From Frankiaceae bacterium (lineage in GTDB: Bacteria; Actinomycetota; Actinomycetes; JAFAQI01): 39,793 nucleotides of DNA. The notes beneath the pieces were generated by a model. The model worked only from the letters and a program-made list of their open reading frames with translations. It did no database searches and had not been told where the DNA came from. The first letter of the stretch is position 1. Every line of letters begins with the position of its first letter. Positions 24,085 through 32,794 of the stretch are shown one piece after another. Made by a program: the position numbers and the translations under genes. The stretch covers positions 1 to 39,793 of the forward strand of contig JAVEEG010000237.1 in NCBI GenBank assembly GCA_030840585.1. The letters run 5' to 3'.

Positions 24085-26253
24085 CTAGCGCGCTCCGAGC
24101 GGCTGTACCGACAGGACCCGCGCGCCGTACGCCGGAACGCTCACCGGCAGGCCGGCCGCGAGCGTCGAGCCGCGGTACGCACCGAGTCGCGCGCCGGTGC
24201 GAACGTCCGTGACGGCGTACGTCCGATTCATGTCGACGCCGTGCAGCCCCAGCATCTCGGTATCCGGACCGCCCGCTTGCCGGAACGCGAAGACGTAACC
24301 GGAGTCGCCGTCCCACGGCTGCCATGCGGCCCACGATTGCCCGTCGAGCGGATCAGTCCCGGTCAGTTCGTAGACCGCCGGGCCCAACTCCGCGCGATGC
24401 GACTGATACCACCCGATCCACCACGCCGTCTCGGCCCGCTGCGCGTCAGACAACAGAGTCACGTCGGCCCAGAACGTCGCGTGCGTCAGCATGGCAAGGG
24501 GGAACAACGCGTCGACTCCGGCAACGCCGGAGTACGGACCGGTGAGGGTCCCGTCGTAGACACCAAGACCGACGGTCGCCGGTGGCACCCACGGTGCCGC
24601 GCTCCACGCGTCGTGCAACAGCTTCGCCACCGCGGTGCTGCCGTGCAAGTGCCCGTTGTCGAACCACGACGGTCCGATCGCCGCCGACTCGAACGGCCAC
24701 GCCCGCTGGTCGTTGGTCTCGTCCAGCTCGAACGTCACGTCCGGATGCCGCTGCTCCATCCGGCGAAGGAGAGACACGAACGCGTCCTCGTAGTCGGCGT
24801 AGTCGTGGTCGCCGCAGTCGACCCACGCCATGAAGTCGAACTTGAACTCGGCGACGTCGTCGTCTGCCACGAGCCGGTCGACGACTCCCAGCAGGTAGTC
24901 CCGGAACGCGGGATTGGTCGCGTCCCACACACCGAGCCCGGCATCGTCCGGATCCTGCGCGGTCACGTCGCCGACCGGCGCGCAAGCCCAGTCCGGATGC
25001 GCCGCGTAGGTCTGCGAGGCCATGTTGAACTCCAGCGGCGACATCCAGAGTCCGAGTTGCATCCCCTGCTGGTGCAGGTAGTCGACGAAGTCGGGCCGGT
25101 CGTCGGTTGCTGCGCCGGGGAACCGTGCCGGGTCCCACCGCCAGTCACCGCTCTCGCCGCCGGCGCCGCCCTGCCATTGGTCGTCGAGCATGAACGTCTC
25201 GACCCCGAGCGCCTTCGCGGCCAGCACCTGCGGGCGCAGGTTGCCGTCGCTCAAACCGTCGCCGTGACCCCACGGATGAAAGGTGTTGAGGTCGACCGAG
25301 TGCGCGTACGACGGCTCGACCGCGCCGCCGAAGTCGCGGGTGAACGCCGCGGCCGCCTCGGCCGGGCCACCGGAGTAGACCCCGAGATAGGCGGTGCCCA
25401 GGTCGAGCGAGGACAGCGGTCGCAGGACCCGCGCGCGGACCGGCACCGGGTAGGCCGGGTTGTCCAGCCGGTTGTACGACGGCGGCGACGACCGCAGCGG
25501 CCCGAAGTCGAACAAGTCGCGGGCCCAATCCACGCCGACGTAGGTCCGGCCGGTCGCGTCCCGACCGACCCGGCTCATCGAACCACCACGCCGCTGCGAC
25601 ACGAGGAACAGCCCGGCGTCGCCGCCGACGCGCAGCACCTCGCCCTCGTCGTCGAACGCCGCGGCCTCGCTGGTGATGTGACGGTAGTCGTCGCGCCAGT
25701 CCGAACCGCCGGTGTACGCGTGTACCTCGGCCGGCAGCGTCGCCGTCGTGGTGACCTGGTCGAGGGTGTACGACGACACCCGCGCCGACGCCGGCCCGTT
25801 GTCGACCAGAGTCGACGTCGTCTCGAAGACCGACGAGCCAGGGCGCAGCACCACTCGTCGGTCGAGTTCGATGCCGACCGGCGCCGTCGCCGTTGACGCA
25901 GGCGAGTAGCGGAACAGCAGAGAGTCGCTGCCCGGCGTCACCGACAGCAGCATCCAGCCGGTCGTCGACGTCGTCTGGACGCCGTCGAGATTCAGTGCGA
26001 AGTCGTCGCCGGGCGCGGTCACCCACTGCCGACCGGCGCCGGTGAGCGCCGTCGTACGTACGGATCCGCCGGCCAGGGACCAGCTGCGAGACACGACAGC
26101 GTTGCCGAGCAGCGCCGTGGTCGCGTCCACCCGAACCTCGACGGCGTTAGCCGTGCGATGGCTGTCGGCCCGGGCGGTGGCCGCCACCGGAACGACGACG
26201 GCCACGGCAGCGGTCAGAGCAATGGCGCGCCGACTACTGACCACAGGGCTCAC
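24085..26253 (-). CDS. Secreted GH36-type alpha-galactosidase-like enzyme
   Basis: A 722-residue secreted glycoside hydrolase of the GH27/GH36/melibiase clan. Residues 1-29 are a signal peptide (IALTAAVAVVVPVAATARA). A beta-sandwich domain precedes the TIM barrel, which shows ETFMLDDQWQGG, QGMQLGLWMSPLEFN, and FKFDFMAWVD with the likely nucleophile D473 next to K471. The usual acid/base block (Cys-Ser-Gly-Gly-type) is not present; FELDETNDQRAW and SWFDNGHLHG occupy this region, so specificity may differ from classic alpha-galactosidase. The C-terminal domain is beta-rich. Start GTG 26253, no clear ribosome site. It is divergent from the PHP protein, 41 bp apart. Confidence 0.85.
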   Translation of the reverse strand: MSPVVSSRRAIALTAAVAVVVPVAATARADSHRTANAVEVRVDATTALLGNAVVSRSWSLAGGSVRTTALTGAGRQWVTAPGDDFALNLDGVQTTSTTGWMLLSVTPGSDSLLFRYSPASTATAPVGIELDRRVVLRPGSSVFETTSTLVDNGPASARVSSYTLDQVTTTATLPAEVHAYTGGSDWRDDYRHITSEAAAFDDEGEVLRVGGDAGLFLVSQRRGGSMSRVGRDATGRTYVGVDWARDLFDFGPLRSSPPSYNRLDNPAYPVPVRARVLRPLSSLDLGTAYLGVYSGGPAEAAAAFTRDFGGAVEPSYAHSVDLNTFHPWGHGDGLSDGNLRPQVLAAKALGVETFMLDDQWQGGAGGESGDWRWDPARFPGAATDDRPDFVDYLHQQGMQLGLWMSPLEFNMASQTYAAHPDWACAPVGDVTAQDPDDAGLGVWDATNPAFRDYLLGVVDRLVADDDVAEFKFDFMAWVDCGDHDYADYEDAFVSLLRRMEQRHPDVTFELDETNDQRAWPFESAAIGPSWFDNGHLHGSTAVAKLLHDAWSAAPWVPPATVGLGVYDGTLTGPYSGVAGVDALFPLAMLTHATFWADVTLLSDAQRAETAWWIGWYQSHRAELGPAVYELTGTDPLDGQSWAAWQPWDGDSGYVFAFRQAGGPDTEMLGLHGVDMNRTYAVTDVRTGARLGAYRGSTLAAGLPVSVPAYGARVLSVQPLGAR

Positions 26254-26294
26254 GGCGACAGGAGTTCGGCGATGGGGCGCAGAAGTCCTCCTCC

Positions 26295-27560
26295 GTGCGC
26301 CGCCTCACTGCTCTCGCCGCCTGCCTCACCCTGGCCGTGGCCGGCCCCGTGCTCGCCGACTCGTCGCAGCACGGACCACGACCGCCGGCCGGGTTCTGGG
26401 TCGCGGGGGATCTGCACGTGCACACCATCTATGGCCATGACACGTGCATCGACCCGACGACGGCGTGGGACCCGTCGTCAACCGACCGCGCCGCGCGCCG
26501 GTCCTGCGACGCGCCGTACACCGTCGGGTTCACACCGGCGCAGCGGCTGGCGGAGGCGCAGCAGCGCGGGCTGAACTTCGTCGCGCTGACCGACCACAAC
26601 AACGTCGTCAACCAGACCGACCCGGAGGCGCCCGCGTTCGAAGCCGCCAATCCGAACTTCGTCTGGCTGCCGGGGTACGAGAACTCGCAGCCGGGTCACG
26701 TCCAAATGCTCGGCGCCCGATCCTGCTACGGCAACAACGGCGCGATGCCGGGCGCGATCATCGAGTGTGACCAGCAAGTCACCGACAAGTCGGCGGCGGG
26801 TGAGACCGAACTCGCCGACGGGTTGCGCGCCGCTGGCGGCGTCTTCCAGATCAACCACCCGAGCGACATGAACTGGCTGCGCACCTACGGCTATGCAGTC
26901 GTCCCCGACAACGTCGAGGTCTGGAACGAGCCGTGGTTCTACCAATCACCGGCGCCGGCAAGCAACGACGACGACTTCGCCATGCAGTGGTATGACGGCT
27001 TCCTGCAACGCGGCTATCAGGTCGGCATCACCGGCGGCAGCGACTCGCACTGGGTGACTACCGACTCGGTACAAGGCATCGGTGATCCGACCACCTGGGT
27101 CTTCGTCCGGTCGCTCACCGTGCAGGGCATCCTCGACGGCTTGCGCGCCCATCACACCTTCGTTTCTGCGCTGCCGCCGCTGGAACACGGGCCGCAGCTG
27201 TTCCTCGAGGCCGACCACAACGGCGACGGCGTCTACGAGGCGATCGCCGGATCGGACACCAGCCCGCGCTCGGCGTTCCGGGTACGCACCGTCAACGCGG
27301 TTCCTGGCAGCACGCTGCGCATCGTCACCGACCGGGGCAGCGTCGACGTCCCGCTCGGCATCGCATCGACGTACGACTTCCGGCTCGGCACTGGCGGCAT
27401 CCCCGCCGGGTCGAAGTTCGTCCGCGCGCAGCTGTTCGGGCCGGACGCGCAGTCCGCGCGGCAGCAGGGTTGCGACCCGGTCGTCGGCGGCCAGTCGAGC
27501 TACTGCCGCGACGTCTTCGCGATGGAAGCAGTCACGTCACCGCTGTTCTTGGACGACTGA
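26295..27560 (+). CDS. Secreted PHP-domain metallo-phosphoesterase-like protein
   Basis: A 421-residue protein with a signal peptide (residues 1-21) and a PHP domain of the CehA/McbA type. Metal-binding motifs: GDLHVHT (H41, H43), ALTDHNN (D100, H101), PGYE, INHPSD, and GGSDSHW (H252). Such enzymes hydrolyse phosphate or related esters using a three-metal centre. The C-terminal 120 residues are beta-rich, with a calcium-loop-like segment DHNGDGVYEA. Start GTG 26295, with weak ribosome sequence (TCCTCC lies on the wrong strand). It shares a narrow divergent region with the GH36-type gene, suggesting joint regulation. Confidence 0.87.
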   Translation: MRRLTALAACLTLAVAGPVLADSSQHGPRPPAGFWVAGDLHVHTIYGHDTCIDPTTAWDPSSTDRAARRSCDAPYTVGFTPAQRLAEAQQRGLNFVALTDHNNVVNQTDPEAPAFEAANPNFVWLPGYENSQPGHVQMLGARSCYGNNGAMPGAIIECDQQVTDKSAAGETELADGLRAAGGVFQINHPSDMNWLRTYGYAVVPDNVEVWNEPWFYQSPAPASNDDDFAMQWYDGFLQRGYQVGITGGSDSHWVTTDSVQGIGDPTTWVFVRSLTVQGILDGLRAHHTFVSALPPLEHGPQLFLEADHNGDGVYEAIAGSDTSPRSAFRVRTVNAVPGSTLRIVTDRGSVDVPLGIASTYDFRLGTGGIPAGSKFVRAQLFGPDAQSARQQGCDPVVGGQSSYCRDVFAMEAVTSPLFLDD

Positions 27561-27569
27561 GCAATTGGT

Positions 27570-27591
27570 CTCCTCGCCCCGGGGCGAGGAG
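27570..27591. terminator. Perfect 22-bp palindrome terminator
   Basis: CTCCTCGCCCC and GGGGCGAGGAG are perfect complements with no intervening bases, giving a stable hairpin with a small CCGG loop. It lies between the convergent stops at 27560 and 27600 and can terminate both. Confidence 0.7.
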
Positions 27592-27599
27592 AGATGCCG

Positions 27600-28853
27600 T
27601 TAGGTCTGCGGGCTCGATGCGGTGGTCGCCCATTCGGCCGGTCGGCCGAGGCGACGGACTGACGGTTCGAGCAGCAGCGGCACCACACTGCTGGTGACTA
27701 GGGCCGCGCCCACGAGCGTGCCTGCCGCGCCACCGATCGTTGCGAGGAGGGCACCCGCGACGACCGGCGCCAGCGGCGTCAGCCCGTCCGATACAAAGCC
27801 GGCGGCGCTGTTCAGCCGACCCTGCATTTCGTCGGGTGTGACGAACGACAAGTAGGCGCCGATGCCGGCGTTGTTGGCCGGCAGCAGGAAGGTGCCGACG
27901 GCAAGCAGGGCGCCGATCACACGCACGTCGGTCGTCCAGGCCATCGGCACGACGACGGCGGCGAGGACCAGACCGGTGACCATGGTCGTCGTACCGGTGG
28001 GCAACCGCTGCGCGTGCCTCGACGCGACGGCCGCGCCGACGATCCCCGCGGCTGCGGCGATCGCGTCGATGGCCCCGATGGCGGCGGGATGCACACCCGC
28101 GCGCACCAGGCGCAAGGTAATCGAGATGAGGACGTAGCCCATCGCGAAGTTGAGGATGCCGCCCCAAAGCATCATCGCGCGGGCGGCCCGGTGGCTCCAG
28201 AGGAAGCGCATGCCTTCGGCGACATCGGCGCGTAGCCGCTGTTGGCGGGTCGTAACCGGTGCCGGCAGCGGGGTTCGTAAGAAGCGAACCGCGACCGCGA
28301 ACGCTGCGAAGGTGATCGCGTCGACCGTGAACGGCAGCGAGGCCGCTACGGCGAACAGCGCGCCGCCAACTGGCGGCCCGATCAGCGAGGCGACGTGGTG
28401 GCGGGCCTGCATGCGCGTGTACGCCTGGGCTAGATCCTCGGGCGCGACAACCGCGCGCAACGATGCTGAGGCGGCCGGCGAGAAGAACGTCTCGACGACA
28501 CCAGCGAGCAGCCCCGCTACGACGAGGGTTGCGATCGACGCATTCCCGGTGGCGATCAGTAGCGCGAAAATGCCGAGGACAACGGCGGAGGCCGTGTTGC
28601 TGATCAGCAGCACGCGGCGACGGGACCATCGGTCGACGAGCGCGCCGGCAGGCAGCCGCACGATCGTTCCGGCGGCGTAGAACGCTGTGGTGGCCAGCGC
28701 GGCCTGCGTCGTCGAGTGGGTCAGTGCGTAGCCGAGCAACGGGAACACGAGCGACGACATCGCCGAGCCCAACTCGGAAGCCATGTCGCCGAGCCACAGG
28801 ATGGCGAAGTCGCGATTGCCCTTCAGGCCCGTCGTCGCCGGCGGCCCATCCAT
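27600..28853 (-). CDS. MFS exporter (EntS/MFS_3-like)
   Basis: A 417-residue transporter with twelve predicted helices. The N-terminus (NRDFAILWLGDMASELGSAM) and the loop PAGALVDRWSRRRVLL (MFS motif A) match MFS_3 exporters related to enterobactin and macrolide efflux proteins. The central cytoplasmic loop contains TRQQRLRADVAEGMRFLW, also typical. ATG 28853. It converges on the PHP gene and diverges from the kinase gene at 28936. Substrate unknown. Confidence 0.88.
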   Translation of the reverse strand: MDGPPATTGLKGNRDFAILWLGDMASELGSAMSSLVFPLLGYALTHSTTQAALATTAFYAAGTIVRLPAGALVDRWSRRRVLLISNTASAVVLGIFALLIATGNASIATLVVAGLLAGVVETFFSPAASASLRAVVAPEDLAQAYTRMQARHHVASLIGPPVGGALFAVAASLPFTVDAITFAAFAVAVRFLRTPLPAPVTTRQQRLRADVAEGMRFLWSHRAARAMMLWGGILNFAMGYVLISITLRLVRAGVHPAAIGAIDAIAAAAGIVGAAVASRHAQRLPTGTTTMVTGLVLAAVVVPMAWTTDVRVIGALLAVGTFLLPANNAGIGAYLSFVTPDEMQGRLNSAAGFVSDGLTPLAPVVAGALLATIGGAAGTLVGAALVTSSVVPLLLEPSVRRLGRPAEWATTASSPQT

Positions 28854-28935
28854 CCCGCCGACACTACGGCGGGCCGGTTACGCCGCCGTCGAGTGGGCCG
28901 CGTCGCGCCTCAGTGTCCGGGGCTAACGTGCGTTG

Positions 28936-29448
28936 ATGCTGCTTGTCGTTTCGGGGCTCCCAGGCACCGGTAAGTCGGCCGTCGCGGCGGCGTTAGCCCG
29001 AGAGATGCAGGGCGTCCATCTGTCGATCGATGCGGTCGAGGATGCACTGCTCGGTGCGGGTCTGGCTCGTGATCAGACCACCGGGATCGCTGCCTACGAA
29101 GCGGTTCGGGCGGCAGCCGAACAGAACCTGTTGCTCGGCCGTTTGGTGATAGTCGACGCTGTGAATGACAGCACCGCCGCGCGCCGGACCTGGACGAACG
29201 CGGCTGCGGCGACCGGCGCGGCGGTCCGCTTCATTGTTCTCGACGCGCCTCCTGAGGCGGAGCACCAGCGCCGGCTGGCGAATCGTGCTCGCGGGCTCAC
29301 TCACGTCGCTGAGCCCACGTGGGAGGAGGTGCAAGCCCGCGCCGCGTCATTCGAGCCGTGGGACGACGGATGCGTCCGCATCAACTCCGGGCAGCCCGTT
29401 GACGCGATTCTCCGAGACATCCGAGCGACCTTGGGTGGGAGCGGCTGA
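28936..29448 (+). CDS. P-loop kinase-like ATPase (AAA_33 type)
   Basis: A 170-residue protein with a Walker A motif GLPGTGKS at residues 7-14, a DxxE-type segment (SIDAVEDAL, about 32-40), a Walker B-like LVIVDAVNDS, and an Arg-rich lid (EHQRRLANRARG). This is the layout of small P-loop kinases such as gluconate or nucleotide kinases and zeta-toxin relatives. ATG 28936 is used. The substrate is unknown. It ends 2 bp before the convergent reductase gene. Confidence 0.8.
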   Translation: MLLVVSGLPGTGKSAVAAALAREMQGVHLSIDAVEDALLGAGLARDQTTGIAAYEAVRAAAEQNLLLGRLVIVDAVNDSTAARRTWTNAAAATGAAVRFIVLDAPPEAEHQRRLANRARGLTHVAEPTWEEVQARAASFEPWDDGCVRINSGQPVDAILRDIRATLGGSG

Positions 29449-29450
29449 CC

Positions 29451-30107
29451 TCAGGCGGCGCTCGACGTGCGGGTGAGCGTGAGATGAGTGACGCCGCTCG
29501 GGGCGGTGACGCTCTCGATGTCGTAGCCCTCGTCGAGGCCTTCGAGTCCGTCCCACAACCGTTCGCCGCGACCGAGGACGATCGGTACGACCGCGATGTG
29601 CATGTGGTCCACCAGATCGGCGGCTAGGAACTGACGAACCGTCGATACGCCGCCGCCGATCCGCACGTCGAGGTCACCCGCCAGACTGCGCGCGAACTCG
29701 AGCGCTTCCTTGGGTTCCGCGTCGAGGAAGTGAAACGTCGTACCGCCTTGCATTTCGATCGGGGCGCGCTCGTAGTGGGTCAGTACGACGACCGGTGTGT
29801 GGAACGGCGGGTTGTCACCCCACCAGCCCGTCCACCCGTCGTCTTCCCAAGGACCGCGCTGGTGGCCGAACTTGTTGCGTCCCATGATTTCCACGCCGAT
29901 GCCGGCGCCCCATTTGCTGGCGTACGCATCGTCGACGCCGCGACTGCCGTCTGCTTGACCTGACATCTCGCGGAATGCCCGAGTCGGAAAGAACCACTCG
30001 TGCAGGCGGTGACTCGCGTGCCCGAACGGGGTTTCGAGGCTTTGTCCTTCCCCGGTACCAAAACCGTCGAGCGACACGGCGAAGTTATGGACGCGGACGA
30101 GTGACAC
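29451..30107 (-). CDS. RibD_C / dihydrofolate reductase-like protein
   Basis: About 218 residues of the DHFR-like RibD C-terminal family: VHNFAVSLDGFGTGEGQ at the start, EIMGRNKFG, TPVVVLTHYERAP, DVRIGGGVSTVRQFLAADLV (the NADPH-binding Gly motif) and HIAVVPIVLGRGERLW. It probably reduces an unknown small substrate with NADPH. GTG 30107 is taken as the start; GTG 30125 is also possible. A second member of this family lies at 37440. Divergent from the GNAT gene. Confidence 0.88.
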   Translation of the reverse strand: MSLVRVHNFAVSLDGFGTGEGQSLETPFGHASHRLHEWFFPTRAFREMSGQADGSRGVDDAYASKWGAGIGVEIMGRNKFGHQRGPWEDDGWTGWWGDNPPFHTPVVVLTHYERAPIEMQGGTTFHFLDAEPKEALEFARSLAGDLDVRIGGGVSTVRQFLAADLVDHMHIAVVPIVLGRGERLWDGLEGLDEGYDIESVTAPSGVTHLTLTRTSSAA

Positions 30108-30188
30108 ACGGTCATCTTGTCGCACCGCCTGACTAGGACACGGCGCGCCGGACGATTATGTGTTGACTCGGCTGCGAGGCTCTGACGT

Positions 30189-30941
30189 GTGGCGCTCACG
30201 ATCCACAATCGTGGCCTGGAGCCGGACATCTTCGGGACCGTCAACCACGCCGACTTCGACCGCTCCTGGCCGCTCTTCATGCAGCAGGACCCGACGGGAC
30301 AGCTCTACTACGGCGAGATCGACAAGGTCGCCGACTATGTCCTCCTTGCGACCGACGGCGACGAGCCGGTCGCGAAGGCGTACTCGGCGCCGTTCGCCTT
30401 CGGCAGCAAGGGTCGCGAGGAGCTGCCCGCGACCGGCTGGGACGGAGTCGTCCGATGGCAACACGCAGACCGGTTAGCCGGCCGCGCCGCCAATATCGCG
30501 ACCGCGCTGGAGATCGTCGTACTGAAGGAACGCCAGGGCACCGGCATCGCATCGACCATGGTGAAAGCCTTGCGGGACAACGCATTCCGGCTCGGACACG
30601 ACGTCTTGTATGCACCGGTGCGGCCGTCGCAGAAGTCCGAGGAACCCGAGACGCCGATGGACGAGTATGCCTGGCGGGTCCGCGACGACGGGCTGCCGTA
30701 CGACGCCTGGCTGCGCGTCCACGTACGAGCCGGCGGCCGGATCCTGAAGGTCTGCCCGCTGTCCATGACGATCGTCGGCACCCTCGCGCAGTGGCGAGAG
30801 TGGACCGGACTGCCGTTCGACAATGACGGGCCGATCGTCGTGGCGGGTGCGCTGACCCCTGTCCTCGTCTCCACGGCGCACGATGTCGGCGTCTACGTCG
30901 AGCCCAACGTGTGGGTCGAGCATCGCGGCGGCTCCGCGTGA
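30189..30941 (+). CDS. GNAT-like N-acetyltransferase
   Basis: A 250-residue protein. LEIVVLKERQGTGIASTMVK (about 107-126) carries the acetyl-CoA-binding RQGTGIAS loop of GNAT enzymes, flanked by a beta strand and helix as expected; later APVRPSQKSEEPETPMDEY and DAWLRVHVRAGGRILKVCP fit the rest of the fold. Start GTG 30189. Its stop overlaps the start of the MerB-like gene by the 4-base GTGA, so the two are translationally coupled and probably act together. The acetylated substrate is unknown. Confidence 0.8.
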   Translation: MALTIHNRGLEPDIFGTVNHADFDRSWPLFMQQDPTGQLYYGEIDKVADYVLLATDGDEPVAKAYSAPFAFGSKGREELPATGWDGVVRWQHADRLAGRAANIATALEIVVLKERQGTGIASTMVKALRDNAFRLGHDVLYAPVRPSQKSEEPETPMDEYAWRVRDDGLPYDAWLRVHVRAGGRILKVCPLSMTIVGTLAQWREWTGLPFDNDGPIVVAGALTPVLVSTAHDVGVYVEPNVWVEHRGGSA

Positions 30942-31612
30942 CCGTCCGGGAGCAGGTCCGCCTCAGCGTCTATCGCCGCTTCGCCTACGACGGCCGCCCG
31001 CCGACGGTGGCCGACCTCGTCGACGAACTCGACAGCACCTCAGACAGCGTTGTCGCCTGCCTACAGCAGCTAGCCGACGAGCGCCATCTCGTGCTTCGGG
31101 CCGGCGGCGATGGTCTGCCGCAGATCGTGATGGCGCATCCGTTTTCGGCTGTACCACTGGGTTTCAGCGTGATGGGTCCGAGAACCCTGTGGTGGGGCGG
31201 CTGTGCCTGGGATTCGTTCGCCGTACCGCATCTCGTGCCCGACACACCGAGCGTGCTGGTCGCCACCCAGTGCCCGGCTTGTCAACGGCCGCACGCGTTT
31301 CAGGTCGCCAAGGACGCACCGCCACCGGGCGAGCAGGTCGCGCACTTCCTCGTGCCGGCCGCACGTATGTGGGACGACGTGGTTCACGCCTGCGCGAACC
31401 AGCGGATCTTCTGCTCACCGGCCTGCGTCGACGACTGGCTCGCCAGCGAGCAGCTGCCGTGCGGTTATGTGATGGATCTCGAAACTCTTTGGCGTCTCGC
31501 GTCGCACTGGTACGACGGCCGGCTGCAGCCGGGCTACACCCGACGAGAGCCCGCCGATGCGCGCGAGTACCTCGAAAGCGTCGGCCTGTCCGGCCCGTTC
31601 TGGGGGCACTGA
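30938..31612 (+). CDS. Alkylmercury lyase (MerB)-like protein
   Basis: A 224-residue protein of the MerB family. The N-terminal winged-helix-like region (YRRFAYDGRPPTVADLVDEL) and the core (HPFSAVPLGFSV, TLWWGGCAWDSF) match; C89 and D92 correspond to MerB Cys96 and Asp99, and C159 (RIFCSPACVDDW) to Cys159. There is an added CPAC pair (C112, C115). MerB cleaves carbon-mercury bonds by protonolysis. There is no merA, merR of the metal type or transport gene nearby, and it is coupled to a GNAT, so the true substrate may not be organomercury. GTG 30938 is used; no longer start is needed. Confidence 0.78.
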   Translation: MTVREQVRLSVYRRFAYDGRPPTVADLVDELDSTSDSVVACLQQLADERHLVLRAGGDGLPQIVMAHPFSAVPLGFSVMGPRTLWWGGCAWDSFAVPHLVPDTPSVLVATQCPACQRPHAFQVAKDAPPPGEQVAHFLVPAARMWDDVVHACANQRIFCSPACVDDWLASEQLPCGYVMDLETLWRLASHWYDGRLQPGYTRREPADAREYLESVGLSGPFWGH

Positions 31613-31701
31613 TCCGACGTCGGCGAGACAACTTGCGGCCGGTCGTCCTGCGACCCATGCCGCCGTCGCGCCGTACCGGCGCGCCCTCCATGATGAAGAG
31701 C

Positions 31702-31947
31702 ATGAGCACACGCCGGTCGCAATCCGTGTGGTGGCAGATGTGGAGCGGGATGCGCGCCTACGGCGTGAGCATCACCCTGATCTGGGCTATGTGTGCCTGC
31801 ACGGTGCTCGTAGTACTGGCCTTCGCCGTACCCGGCACGTGGTCGCACATCGCATTCGCGGGCGGGGCCGTCGTGGAACTGCTGTTGTCGGCGCTGACAC
31901 TGCGGTTCCTGAGCCGTGCGAGCGTCCGGGGGCGGCTCGACGTATAG
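31702..31947 (+). CDS. Small two-TM membrane protein
   Basis: An 81-residue protein with two hydrophobic helices (about residues 22-43 and 51-70), a basic N-terminus (MSTRRSQSVWWQ) and a basic tail. ATG 31702 is preceded by GAAGAG; ATG 31690 or 31693 are alternatives. It is about 90 bp downstream of the MerB-like gene in the same direction. No family recognised. Confidence 0.6.
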   Translation: MSTRRSQSVWWQMWSGMRAYGVSITLIWAMCACTVLVVLAFAVPGTWSHIAFAGGAVVELLLSALTLRFLSRASVRGRLDV

Positions 31948-31963
31948 GTCTGTTGCCTGCGTT

Positions 31964-32317
31964 CTACGCGACGCTGGTTGTTTGAGAGTGGCCCTGGCGT
32001 CGGGCGCGTCTGCGCGTTGACCAAGCGCGCAGAAGCAGCAAGTTGATGCAGGCGCATGCGCCGAGAAGGACCGCGAACGTTACAGCCACGGGCCACATCG
32101 GGCCGTTGTCGGGCGCGCCGCTCAGGCGCCAGGCGATGGCACCGACGAAATAGATCACCGGTAGCGCCGGCACGACCGCGGGCATTACCAGCGCGAGGGC
32201 GGTCGCCTCGATCGGGTCGAACCCGCTGTGATCATGACCCCACGCGATGCCTGCCAGCACGGCCACAGCGAGGACGTACGTCACCCTGACAGTGCGTGTC
32301 GCCCACGTTGTAGCCAC
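31964..32317 (-). CDS. Small membrane protein
   Basis: A 117-residue protein with three hydrophobic segments (VTYVLAVAVLAGIAWG; ALALVMPAVVPALPVIYFVG; VAVTFAVLLGACACINLLLL) and a basic C-terminal tail (RRRARRQ). GTG 32317 gives a short N-terminus before the first helix; the frame upstream is Pro/Ala-rich and not membrane-like. Convergent with the gene ending at 31947. Function unknown. Confidence 0.65.
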   Translation of the reverse strand: MATTWATRTVRVTYVLAVAVLAGIAWGHDHSGFDPIEATALALVMPAVVPALPVIYFVGAIAWRLSGAPDNGPMWPVAVTFAVLLGACACINLLLLRAWSTRRRARRQGHSQTTSVA

Positions 32318-32391
32318 CAGTTCAGCGTAGGGCGGCCAGGCCACGTCCGATTCGCGTAGCGGGGCGAGAGGGCTGCTGCGAGCATCAGGGC

Positions 32392-32787
32392 ATGCACAGC
32401 CGCCTCGCGCCCGGCGTGGTTTGGCCGGTAGACCCGCAAACACTGCGGTCGGCGTTAGGCGAAGCCGCGACGTCGGTCGAGGTGAACTGGCTGTTCTGGA
32501 TCAAACAACCGAGCGATCGCCCCGTCGAGGCGACGTGGACACCCTTGCCGGAGGTTCTACCTGGCCTGCAGGTGACCATCCGGCCGATCGCAACGGACGA
32601 TCTTCAGGTCTTTCGACGTACCGCGCAGCCGGAGATCCTCCACGACCTCGCAGTTTGGTGCCGGCAGGCACTTGCCGCCCCCGAGGGGTGGCGGTTGATG
32701 CGGCACAACCGGCGGTGGACCGTCCACGGCAGCGAGGTCTACGCAGCCGAGCGAAGCGGTGTCGACGCGCTGCCCTGGCGGTGGTGA
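32392..32787 (+). CDS. Hypothetical protein
   Basis: A 131-residue soluble protein starting at ATG 32392 (MHSRLAPGVVWPVDPQTLRS) with EVNWLFWIKQPSDRPVEATW, LPGLQVTIRPIATDDLQVFR and a C-terminal region ending in WRLMRHNRRWTVHGSEVYAA. No motif recognised. It is followed by another unknown gene after 7 bp, so the two likely form an operon. Confidence 0.6.
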   Translation: MHSRLAPGVVWPVDPQTLRSALGEAATSVEVNWLFWIKQPSDRPVEATWTPLPEVLPGLQVTIRPIATDDLQVFRRTAQPEILHDLAVWCRQALAAPEGWRLMRHNRRWTVHGSEVYAAERSGVDALPWRW

Positions 32788-32794
32788 TGTACGA

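Noticed and set aside
24035-24092. CGCGCTAG / CTAGCGCG inverted repeat at the ends of the convergent EAL and GH36-type genes
   Set aside because: Both arms are simply Arg codon plus TAG stop; 8 bp with a 42-base loop is weak as a terminator.
24241-25896. 551-codon plus-strand open frame
   Set aside because: Antisense to the GH36-type gene, composition typical of a shadow frame, no motifs.
27532-28797. 421-codon minus-strand frame over the MFS gene
   Set aside because: Arg/Gly-rich shadow in a different frame from the clear transporter.
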